DNA from: Vairimorpha ceranae
Taxonomy: Eukaryota; Microsporidia; Nosematidae
Reading direction: 5' to 3'
DNA: 50,047 nucleotides
Assembly (NCBI RefSeq): GCF_000988165.1
Contig: NW_020169323.1
Span: 1 to 50,047, forward strand
Shown here: positions 29,597 through 38,504 of the stretch, in pieces
Numbering within the stretch: position 1 is the stretch's first letter
How the letters are laid out: each line of letters starts with the position of its first letter
The notes under the pieces: generated by a model
Told to the model about the DNA's origin: nothing
The model's input: only the letters and a program-made list of their open reading frames with translations
Database searches by the model: none
Translations under genes and position numbers: made by a program

Positions 29597-30959
29597 CTAA
29601 ACCAACAACTCTTCTAAACTTATTAAATTATTATTATAAGAATTCCAAAGCCTATATATTTCATTGTCTTGTTCTATATATACTCTTTTTCTTGGCTTGT
29701 TTTTTCCGCTATTAATCAATCTTCTGAATTCAATATTAGACAGTATTAAGCATTCTTTTAAATAGTGAAATACTTCTAGAAAACCGGCGTTATTTTTATT
29801 AATCAGTTTATTAAGTTTACTATGAAACCCTTCTGCGGAATTATTAGTTCATCTTCTAAGCGTTCCATAATGAGACCGTATTTCTCTTCTATACAAAGAT
29901 CTATTATTATTTAACCAGTTGTCTTCAATATACTTGATTAAACGATCTACCAATCCATTTTCTACGTTATAATAATTTTTAACTATATCCCAAGCAGAAT
30001 CAATATCGTTTACAGGTACTAAAGTAATGCCTGAAAACATTTCAACAAAATTTCGAAATAAAATATCATTGTTATACAATGTTACAAGTCCGAGTCTTAC
30101 AATTCTTCTCCATATCGCCTGTCCAAAATGAAAATAGCATCCAGATATACTTGCATCTAGAAATACAATTCTTATAGCATTAAACGCTGCTATCTCAAAG
30201 TCAATTTGAATTTTATCAGGATTTAAGATTATTCCAAAACGATGTAATTGGTTTTTTAAACTTGAAAAAGCTTTAACATATTTTTCCTCTGTTTTACTAG
30301 ATAATAAAATGTAAACCAGTGGAAAGCTTTGTCCATTAAAATCACTATAAATTATATAAAGCTGAAAAAAACTATTTGATGAAGACTTAAAGTAGCGTCT
30401 AAAACCAATTTAAAGTTTCTTGTAACAGCAAACCGGCCAATAAAATCTAGATCGCCCATAATTATTATTTTATGTATTTCTAGCTCTTAAAATTAGTGTA
30501 TTATGCCCGTTTGGTAAAATAAACTCGTTAAAATTAAAATTTTGTATTGCATAAAAGTCGCTAGTAGGTACAACTTCTCCCTTCCATCTACACAAACTGG
30601 TTTTAAGTGAAGAATAGGAAGGTGCAAATCTCGTAATTAATTCATCATATGAATAAAAACTATTCACAATATTAATGCTGCATCATATAATTTATTTGCA
30701 AAAATAAACGAGAGTTCTAAAGTCTTGATCTAATAAAAACCTTCATTTGGAACTTAATGATTGTTGTTAGATGATAACAATGCATATGAGTTTCAATTAT
30801 TTAAAAGAGGTCCCCTTGTTACAAGTAAAGCACCGCATCCCGAATTTGAACACCTCAAATAGTCGTTGCCATTACGTTCTTTTCTATTTGAACTATAGAT
30901 AAAAAATCTACTACTGGAACGGATGTATCTTTCTAAATAATCGAAAAAAATTCTCTCAT
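29597..30959 (-). pseudogene. Degraded Mutator-like (MULE) transposase with FLYWCH-type zinc finger
   Basis: Read on the minus strand with frameshifts, the pieces line up in the order of a MULE transposase. First comes a FLYWCH-like finger (YLRCSNSGCGALL, later NNNH), then YDELITRFAPSYSSLKTSL. Next is the first catalytic region (KLVLDAT, then FFQLYIIYSDFNG), SFPLVYILLSSKTEEKY, the second Asp block IQIDFEIAAFNAI, GCYFHFGQAIWRRI, and the C-terminal AEGFHSKLNKLINK. Disruptions include in-frame stops at 30793-30795, 30754-30756, 30730-30732 and 29849-29851 (TGA where the family has Trp), and frameshifts near 30935, 30670 and 30395. A CCC run sits just before the probable original ATG at 30959. 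It is a dead copy; no terminal inverted repeats were found by eye. Confidence 0.85.
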
Positions 30960-31431
30960 ATATGGGTTAAAAATTATTTAAAAAAGTAATGGTTTTGAGA
31001 CGCCACGAGGTTGATACCACAAAAACTAAATTAATATTCTTAAATTTTTTTAAATTTGTTAAAAAAAAATTTTATTATATATTTCTATAGATCCGCAAAA
31101 TTCTGTTTCATAAATTTGTCGTATCAAAACCAACAGTAAAGTGTCTTAGGATTTTCTAATTATGCAATGAACTTTAAAATACACAGTTTGTCTTAAAAAA
31201 CCCATACTCAATAGCTGTATATTTCATTCGTTTTTATAATTTACAAGAGTAATGTCTTAAATTTAAGACGTGAATTAAGATTTTTTATTGATTACAAGTA
31301 ATTTTCAAAGTATTAAATATCTACAAATACTTTTTTTAATTAATTTTGTCTAAAAAATGAATATTTTTTTCGCAAAAAATAAAAAAAATTCCCTTTAATT
31401 TATATTATAGCAAATTTTTGTTATACTCTCA
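30960..31431. other. Gap between two transposon relics
   Basis: 472 bp between the MULE relic (minus) and the Tc1 relic (plus). Terminal inverted repeats of either element would be expected here but were not recognised. Otherwise AT-rich. Confidence 0.5.
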
Positions 31432-32440
31432 ATGAAGCAATTGTCTAAAATTAAGGTTGCGCAAAGTTCGAGCCTTTTCAAAATGGTTTGTCCCAAAAGA
31501 AAATTTTATCCCAATTAAATATCAACTATCAACCATAAATAAAACTTAAAAAAATACAAACAGAAAGGCATAATGAAGCATGCGGGAGGCAATGAAAGGC
31601 CTTAAAAATGCTCTGATGTCATTAAAAGTAGGATTTGAAAAAAGTTAGTAAAAATCCAAAAATTTTATTAAGAAAGCTTAGTAGAAAAATGAAAACTGTA
31701 GATAATATTAGTGTTAATAAAGACAAACAAGGTGTTGTCTTAATGAGAGTGGTATCTATCACATGCACCTATAAAGAAGCCTCTTTGCAAAAAAAGACAT
31801 ATTTTAAGTAGAAATGATTGTGCAGTAAAATAGCTAGCACACAAAAAGAAGTTAGAAAGAAAAAAATTTTTAATGATGAGAGTACGTTTAACCCGTTCTA
31901 TTCTGATGGTAAGATTTTAGTTTGGAAAAAAACCAAATATGGGATTATTATAAAAAAATGTGTGACCAACAGTTAAATATTAAGGGAGTCTATAATGGTA
32001 TGGACCTGTTTTTCATACTATGGAGTAGGAAAGCTATTATTCATTGAAGGAAAAATGAATTCAATCAAATACATTAGCATTCTTACCGATAACTTAGACG
32101 CTTTTGCAGAAATGATGGGTCTTCCAGAGTGCTTTTTTCAGCAGGACAACAATTTAAAACATACTGCAAACATAACAAAGCAGTGGTTTGCAGCAAATAA
32201 TGGAATGTTATCAGCATGGCCTTCTAAATCCCAGATTTAAATTCCACAGAAATCTATGAGAGCTTGCCGAAGCCAAATTATTTATTCTAAAACCTAAAAA
32301 TTCAAATGATTTAAAATTGTAATATAAGTTGAATGGGACAGTAATAGTCTAGACGCGTGTCAAAAATACCCAGAAAACTTTTTCAAAACGAGCATTGCAA
32401 GTTTAAAAAGTTAAAAAAGCGCACACCAAGTATTGAATAA
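31432..32440 (+). pseudogene. Degraded Tc1/mariner transposase
   Basis: Fragments in several plus-strand frames follow the order of a Tc1 transposase. They are the N-terminal MKQLSKIK segment (31432), a second helix-turn-helix stretch DLKKVSKNPKILLRKLSRKM (about 31630), FNDESTFNPFYSDGKILVWK around the first catalytic Asp, MVWTCFSYYGVGKLLFIEG (31995), FFQQDNNLKHTA with the second Asp, WFAANNG...WPSKS, then after a frameshift PDLNSTE (third acidic residue) and near 32340 WDSNSLDACQKYPENFF. Multiple stops and frameshifts make it a dead copy. The most intact piece is 31995-32240. Confidence 0.85.
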
Positions 32441-33673
32441 AAATATGCAATTTTTTAGACAATTTAATATAAAATTAATATTTGTAGCTATTAAATACTT
32501 CAAAAATCAAATATGAATTAATGAATAATTTTAAAATAAAAAATTGTTTTTAGTATTACCCCTAGTGAGGTAACAAAAATATTGTTCCAATATGGAACCG
32601 ATAAAAGAACTCCTTTTTACTTTATTGGTTTTATTTTTAGTCTAAAAGCTATCTTTGTAGACCCTGCATAAGCGTTCTTGCTACTATGAATATTCATACC
32701 ATTCTTTATGAAATTTTATTTATAATAAAAAAAATGTTAGAAAATCTATTTTAATACTAAACAAATTAAATGTGGTGTATATTACATTTTATAAAACTTT
32801 ACTTTCAATTGTCAATGATCTGATATAAATAAGTCTATTTAGTATGCGTTTTTTTAGACAAACTGTTTAACTCACGTTTTTTACGCAATGTCCTTTCTCC
32901 TCCGTTACTGTTCATTTTTTTTTATTACCTTTCTTTTAAAATTTCAATTCTGGAATTTAAGTTTTTTTAAATAAACTTTTTTGTATTTTTCATGGTTCAG
33001 CTGGTTTTGGCACCAACCCTATTCTTTAAATTTTTTTACAACCCTAAATTTTAAAAAAAGTTAAAATTTACTTCTTCCCATTAAATATTGCTTTATTTGA
33101 TTATAGTTTTTCCTTTACATTAGCTTTTTCATATTGTTGTATAGATCTCCAGAACCAAGTCTGCCATCTTAATGTTGTCTTTTTTCCCGGTTTTATTTCT
33201 TAGTCCAGGCCTGCTTTAATGTTTTAACGATTGGCCATAGTTGGGCTTTCTTGGGCCATTTTGATGTCTCTTGACTGTATATATACTACAGTATCACCCT
33301 CTAGTTTTAGTTCATTCGTGTATAACCATTTGTTACACAAGACTATTGCAACGTAATAATTATTTTTCTTAAATTTTCCAAAGTATAACAAGATTTTATT
33401 AATTAAAAATCATTGAATTTTTTTGCGTAAAGTCTATTATACCAACTATCAATTTTAGTTTTTTAGATATGCTTTACAACTGTTTTAAATAATTTGTTAA
33501 ATAAATGCTGATATCATATTTTTAGTAAAAAAACAGACTGATTCTTTATTTTATCGTGAGCATTTATGCTAAGTATAATTTTAAATTAAAGAAATAGAAA
33601 ATCTCCTAAATCTTTATAGTAAATTAAAAGTTTATCCTTTAATTAACCAATTTTTAAAAACCCTTTATTGACA
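32441..33673. other. Intergenic region with unidentified coding remains
   Basis: 1.2 kb after the Tc1 relic. It has several GC-richer patches that read as broken protein sequence on the minus strand (see 33227-33409) and an imperfect palindrome GTTCCAATATGGAAC near 32583. No intact gene was seen. Confidence 0.5.
33227..33409 (-). pseudogene. Unidentified degraded coding stretch
   Basis: A 61-codon open minus-strand frame without an ATG. It reads FGKFKKNNYYVAIVLCNKWL followed by YTNELKLEGDTVVYIQSRDI, ending at a TAA at 33224. Beyond the stop, broken pieces continue in the same orientation (RWQTWFWRSIQQYEKANVKE; further on WCQNQLNHEKYKKVYLKKLK near 33000 and GGERTLRKKRELNSLSKK near 32900). The patches are richer in GC than neighbouring spacers. 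The protein is not recognised; a transposase or a retroelement protein is plausible given the location. Confidence 0.35.
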
Positions 33674-34366
33674 ATGAATCGCTTTGGTTATGTATGCATT
33701 CTACTGGGTATAATTCTATTTTTATTAATCGTTATGTATATTTATAAAGAAAGACAACCACAGCGGCAACCACAACCACAGCGACAACCACAGACACAAG
33801 TAAAACCAAAATTCTCGCCCTCTGAAGTCTTAACAATGAACTCTGAAACCATTGAAAACTATAAGTGGTGTGATATTTATGCTGCATTAAAGGAAAAAAA
33901 CGAGGATTGTCAAGATGAAAATATCCTAAGATTGCTTTATTACGCATCACTTATTTTTAAAGAAGCTGCGAAAACTAATGAATCAAATTATTTTTATTTT
34001 CTTAATAAACAAGGAAAAAAAGTGCAACAAAGATTTAAATTTAGTGAATTATTTAAAGAATGTCTCGAAAAAAGTCCCATTACTGAAAGTGGACAAGGGA
34101 TTACAAGTGATATGTATGATTTTGGTGTTTTTTCAAATGATGAAGGTAAATTTTTTATAATGTTGCTTTTTGGCAGAGACGTGCTCACCGAATTTAATAC
34201 ATCTAAGTTTTCTGAAATATTTGATAGATTTAAAAATTTATTTGACGAAAATGTTCAAAAACTTTTGTGTGAGAAGCGCATACACCAACTAAATTTTGAT
34301 ATAGGTTTTTCATTCATTGATGTTCTAGGCGGGTACTTTGTATACGAAAAGTATGCAGGACGGTGA
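33674..34366 (+). CDS. Signal-anchored hypothetical protein with QP repeat, 230 aa
   Basis: Not recognised. Residues 5-24 form one hydrophobic segment (GYVCILLGIILFLLIVMYIY), followed by a basic residue and a short Gln/Pro/Arg repeat at about 28-41 (RQPQRQPQPQRQPQ). The remaining 185 residues are a globular-looking domain with aromatic and charged residues. A signal-anchor or secreted protein is predicted. The start is the ATG at 33674, preceded by CCC at 33661-33663; the frame has no ATG further upstream. Confidence 0.7.
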   Translation: MNRFGYVCILLGIILFLLIVMYIYKERQPQRQPQPQRQPQTQVKPKFSPSEVLTMNSETIENYKWCDIYAALKEKNEDCQDENILRLLYYASLIFKEAAKTNESNYFYFLNKQGKKVQQRFKFSELFKECLEKSPITESGQGITSDMYDFGVFSNDEGKFFIMLLFGRDVLTEFNTSKFSEIFDRFKNLFDENVQKLLCEKRIHQLNFDIGFSFIDVLGGYFVYEKYAGR

Positions 34367-34667
34367 ATAAAAATCTTAGTTTTTAAAATTTCAATATTAA
34401 ATTTATTTGCTTTTACATACTGTTTATGTGTTGTTAAGCTTACAAATGTTTAGATCTGAAACTTGATTTATTATTTAAAAGACAGAAAAAAAATAAACTA
34501 TTATTTTTGAAGTTTTTTTAAAATATCTATGACAAAATATGTTAAATTTTATATATTTGCTACAACACTTACTTCAAAATGACTTTATTGTAACATTGTA
34601 TTAAGTTATTTTTAATTTAATTACTAATTTTTTATTATATTAAATCTGTAAATAAAGTTTTTAATTA
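34367..34667. other. Intergenic region (convergent)
   Basis: 301 bp of AT-rich sequence between two convergent genes. Nothing is seen. Confidence 0.6.
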
Positions 34668-37600
34668 TCAAAATCCGAAAAAATTGCCTAAAATTCCTTT
34701 CTTTTTTATTTTTAATGTACTGGTGTCCCTACAAAAATTAAATCCTATCCTTATAGTAGATTTATTGTGTTTAAAACTCTTAGAATCAATTAACTTAAAA
34801 TCTACTTCACTAAATCCTTCATTAATATTATGCAATGGAAATTCAACAAATGATAAAAGGGCATTTTTAGAGCTTGAATATTGATCATACACTTGTATTG
34901 TAAATACATCACGGATTTTATCAACAGGCATTACAAATGATTCATAAAATGTTGGATTATTACTTTCAATAGACGGTTTAGTTTTAAATACGTTATTATC
35001 ATTTACTAAAATTTTAACATATGCATTCACTATTCCACGTTCTGATGATTTTAAATCTTTTGCTGATTTTATATAAATTTCTAAAAATCCTTTTTTTAGA
35101 TTTGAAGGTGGTGTATATTTACAGGTTTGTATCTCAACTTTTATATCAACTTCAAGACCATATTCATTAAGGACCATTTTTTCGTCTGCAAATCTATATG
35201 GAACAGTAAATCGTCCTAAAACACGATTTTCTCCCTGATCTGCATTTTTTATAAGTGCGTACAAATCTTCATTTCCTGTTAAAATTGTAAATATGTTATT
35301 AATTTGTTGATTCTTACTGAAAGAAGAAGCTTTTACTATTCCATCTCTATTTCTAAATTCTACAAAAACTTCTTCATTTAATCCATAAAATGTACCTAAC
35401 TTTATTTGTAATAGTTTTAAGTTATCTTTCATAGACTTACTTCCTTTGTAATCTTCTAAAAATTCTCCTTCAATTCTTAAAGTAACAGAAATATCATCTT
35501 GTAAAATTAAAGCTGTTCTAGTAGATTCTTCTGTATAATTAATTTTCAAATTTTCCTCACCTAGAAATACGTCTCCGTTACTTGTTTCCTTATAAAGTCT
35601 AAATATACATTTGTCATCATCATGAACAGGTACAAAAATACTCTTTCGTATCGGCAGTGAAGAGGTGAATGGATCCATAGTAAAAATATCAGAATTGGTT
35701 TCTACAACACCATAAAAAATACCTTTTTCGCTTACTGTTTCAACTGTTATTTTCTGTATAGATGTATATTTTACTATTTCTTCAATTTTATCTTCTAAAT
35801 CCACATATTGAAAATTAATTTGTGTTTCAAGTTTTCCACATCTAGCATCTTTTAATTTATATTTTATTGGTTTTCCTTCTATAACATCCTTCAATCCCAG
35901 TCCTATTCTTCCAATTATCTCAGAATTACGATCATTTATAATACAAATTGATACTACATCAACTGATAAATCTCTAGAAAAGAATTTAAAAGTCTCATTG
36001 TAATTAGGAGAGTTATTATTAAAAACTCTTTTTGATTCAAAAATATAAAAAGTACTTCCAGAAGGAGGAAGAAGCCTAGTAGATGTAGATTCATTACCTG
36101 TTGATATATTATTAATTTCTTCCTCTTCAGCTTTTAATACTCCTGATACTACAAGTGCTGCCGCACTCGATGTATTTTTTATATAATCTAATGGTATAGA
36201 TCCTTGATCTCTATGTAATGGAGATATTATTACAGTGCAATAACTTGAATAAATTTCACTTTTTTCATCATTCAATCCCAGCATGTTTTCTATGCCTATA
36301 AGTTTTAATGTAACAATGGCACTATTCGTCTTTTTTAAATGTTTAGAAATAGGATAAAATACAAGATTAGTATTAAGATATGCATACGTTTGTTCATCTC
36401 TAATAAGTCTTATTTTATCAAAAATACATCTTCTGGATTTAATCTTTGTTTTTGGTGTATTTTTAACTATGGCCTTTTCTAATTTAATAACAGTTTCTAC
36501 ATCTTCTTGTGGTTCTTCAGTATGTACATTCCTTAAGAATAAAGAACCTGATGCTCTAGAATCCCCAAAGAAACTAATACCAATCTTTTCATCTACATTC
36601 TGAATTATAGTATAAAAATATTCATTAAATACTAAATTATGACCTGTTTTAGATGATGTCTGGAATAAAGGCACTCCATCCAAATCTATTTCTCCAGTAA
36701 ATTTTTCATCTTCTTCATTCTCTAGAGATAATATCTGTATACATGCTACACCTATATCATATCCTGTAGATTGTGCTATTTTATCAATATCAATTGTTAT
36801 AGAATTGGGATTTATTACAATTTTAGACATTTCATTTACAATAGTTTTTTTAATCCATGTACTTAATCCTGGAATATCCATTATATCTACAGTTTTCAGA
36901 GGAACTAAAGTAAAATCAAACTGTGGTATCTCCATCAAACAAACTTCTACATCCTTTATAAAATTATTTTTAGGTATTAAATTTATTGTAGCTCTAACTC
37001 TACCTTTAAATCCTACTTCTTTAACTAAAATAGGTAAATTAATCCCTATATTATTTCTAGTACCAAATCTTGCCTTTAAAATTATTTTGGAATTCCACTG
37101 TTTATCTTCTCCTAGAAAATATTCCACTGCATCTTTACTGGCTTCCAATGGTACAAAAGAAACCGAAACATCCAGTGTAACACCATCATCTTTACTAGAA
37201 TGATATGTTACTTGTTCAATTATAGGTGCTCTACTCCCTAAAGTAAATTCTGTTAACTTTAAATTATTTAAAAATGGTGGACACACTTTTAAAAGTTCTC
37301 TATTTACATTTTGATAAATATCTGAAGATATGACAGGCTCAGCTACTTTCCAAAATTTACTTAAAATATAATTCATCCACTCAACTGTCTCACCGGTATA
37401 TCTTGATTTTTCTCTTCTAGTACTGTCATTAATTAGTGATTTTAAACTGTTTGTAAATTTATTAATTTTTCTTTTATAAATAAAATAAACAGTGTAGCCT
37501 ACGAACAAAATGTAAATAAAACTAAAGTTAAACTTTCCTAAAAGGTATCCTGAAAGTACAGCCGAAAAAATAAGAGAAGGAATTTTTAGATAAAAAAATA

Positions 37601-37781
37601 AACCTTGCTTTGGATCAATATCAAGTGCACTCCTATATTCCGTTATACTTGATTTGTAATGCTTCGGAAGAGCTATTTTATGTCTAACTGGAATATCAAA
37701 GGGATTAAGAGGTTTTGATAATTTATCTGGTGAAATGATTTTTGTCTTTTCATCTGAATTTTCTTCTTCATAATCATGCAT
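34668..37781 (-). CDS. Tricalbin / extended synaptotagmin-like protein (SMP plus C2 domains)
   Basis: A 1037-aa protein. Two adjacent hydrophobic segments (about residues 61-100) form an ER membrane hairpin. Residues about 131-340 are an SMP lipid-transfer domain (ETVEWMNYILSKFWKVAEPV; later LGSRAPIIEQVTYHS and GLSTWIKKTIVNEMSKIVIN). Several C2-like domains follow; the clearest is the last, about 890-1010 (GFLEIYIKSAKDLKSSERG, then NPTFYESFVMPV and FTIQVYDQYS). This is the layout of yeast tricalbins, which tether ER to plasma membrane and move lipids. Calcium-binding Asp residues look incomplete in the last C2 (few acidic residues in the loops), so calcium-independent binding is possible. The CCC signal (37790-37792) is eight bases before the ATG. 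Confidence 0.88.
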   Translation of the reverse strand: MHDYEEENSDEKTKIISPDKLSKPLNPFDIPVRHKIALPKHYKSSITEYRSALDIDPKQGLFFYLKIPSLIFSAVLSGYLLGKFNFSFIYILFVGYTVYFIYKRKINKFTNSLKSLINDSTRREKSRYTGETVEWMNYILSKFWKVAEPVISSDIYQNVNRELLKVCPPFLNNLKLTEFTLGSRAPIIEQVTYHSSKDDGVTLDVSVSFVPLEASKDAVEYFLGEDKQWNSKIILKARFGTRNNIGINLPILVKEVGFKGRVRATINLIPKNNFIKDVEVCLMEIPQFDFTLVPLKTVDIMDIPGLSTWIKKTIVNEMSKIVINPNSITIDIDKIAQSTGYDIGVACIQILSLENEEDEKFTGEIDLDGVPLFQTSSKTGHNLVFNEYFYTIIQNVDEKIGISFFGDSRASGSLFLRNVHTEEPQEDVETVIKLEKAIVKNTPKTKIKSRRCIFDKIRLIRDEQTYAYLNTNLVFYPISKHLKKTNSAIVTLKLIGIENMLGLNDEKSEIYSSYCTVIISPLHRDQGSIPLDYIKNTSSAAALVVSGVLKAEEEEINNISTGNESTSTRLLPPSGSTFYIFESKRVFNNNSPNYNETFKFFSRDLSVDVVSICIINDRNSEIIGRIGLGLKDVIEGKPIKYKLKDARCGKLETQINFQYVDLEDKIEEIVKYTSIQKITVETVSEKGIFYGVVETNSDIFTMDPFTSSLPIRKSIFVPVHDDDKCIFRLYKETSNGDVFLGEENLKINYTEESTRTALILQDDISVTLRIEGEFLEDYKGSKSMKDNLKLLQIKLGTFYGLNEEVFVEFRNRDGIVKASSFSKNQQINNIFTILTGNEDLYALIKNADQGENRVLGRFTVPYRFADEKMVLNEYGLEVDIKVEIQTCKYTPPSNLKKGFLEIYIKSAKDLKSSERGIVNAYVKILVNDNNVFKTKPSIESNNPTFYESFVMPVDKIRDVFTIQVYDQYSSSKNALLSFVEFPLHNINEGFSEVDFKLIDSKSFKHNKSTIRIGFNFCRDTSTLKIKKKGILGNFFGF

Positions 37782-38504
37782 TTTAAAAAGGGCAAATTTT
37801 TATTTATATTTTTATAAATTAGGTAAAAAAACAAATTATTAAAACTATTTGTTAAATAAATATTACTTTAAAAACCTATAAATTTTTAATAAATTTAGTA
37901 ATACAATTATTACTGTTATAATTTATAGTATTTTTAAAGTGTTGTACGTTAAATCAATATTCATTCCTTATGATTAATTTGACGTACAACACTTAAATAA
38001 TATTATATATCAATTATACTTTTATTTGATTTGCTTTCTTCCTGCACGGGTAAGAAAATTATTAAAAATTTATAAAATAAAATATTATTGTTCCTCGCAA
38101 TATAAATAAATGTATGTCATGTTTTATTATAACTATTATTTTATAAAAATGTTTATTTAGTAATATTCTCTTTAATCTTATAAGTTTGTAGAAATTTAGA
38201 TCATTTGAAATAAAACTAATAACAAATGATAAATCATATTAAAACAAATTATTTTTTTTTAAATATTTTAAATAGTCATTTACATTTAAACATTTATCTG
38301 TGATATCTAAATTATTTAATTTTATGGCTATAACATAAAAATGTTTAAACACATCATTATTTCTCAAGATCGTACAATCTTGTTTAATACTTTATTGTAC
38401 TGGTGTTTAAAGTTTTAAATTACTTTATAAAATTAAAGGATAAATTTACAACCTTATTTATTTTTATTTTTTTATAAAAAATTTCTGCATAAACAAGGGT
38501 TACA
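37782..38504. other. Divergent promoter region, tricalbin / alpha-COP
   Basis: 723 bp between head-to-head genes. It contains a strong inverted repeat (37937-37994), listed separately, and the GGG signal at 38497-38499 belonging to the alpha-COP gene. Confidence 0.6.
37937..37994. repeat. 13-bp perfect inverted repeat with partly paired interior
   Basis: AAGTGTTGTACGT at 37937-37949 is exactly complementary to ACGTACAACACTT at 37982-37994. The 32-base interior is also partly self-complementary (AAATCA against TGATT/AATTT), so a long hairpin is possible. It lies between two divergent genes, so it is not a 3' end structure; a MITE-like remnant or a protein-binding site would fit. Confidence 0.75.

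Noticed and set aside
29849..29851. TGA in place of a conserved Trp in the MULE transposase, as possible evidence for a changed genetic code
   Set aside because: The same relic has other stops and frameshifts, and all intact genes here use TGA or TAA only as stops.
32592..32645. 17-codon hydrophobic frame (MEPIKELLFTLLVLFLV) after a CCCC run
   Set aside because: Too short, and the run lies more than 20 bp from the ATG next to a dead transposon.
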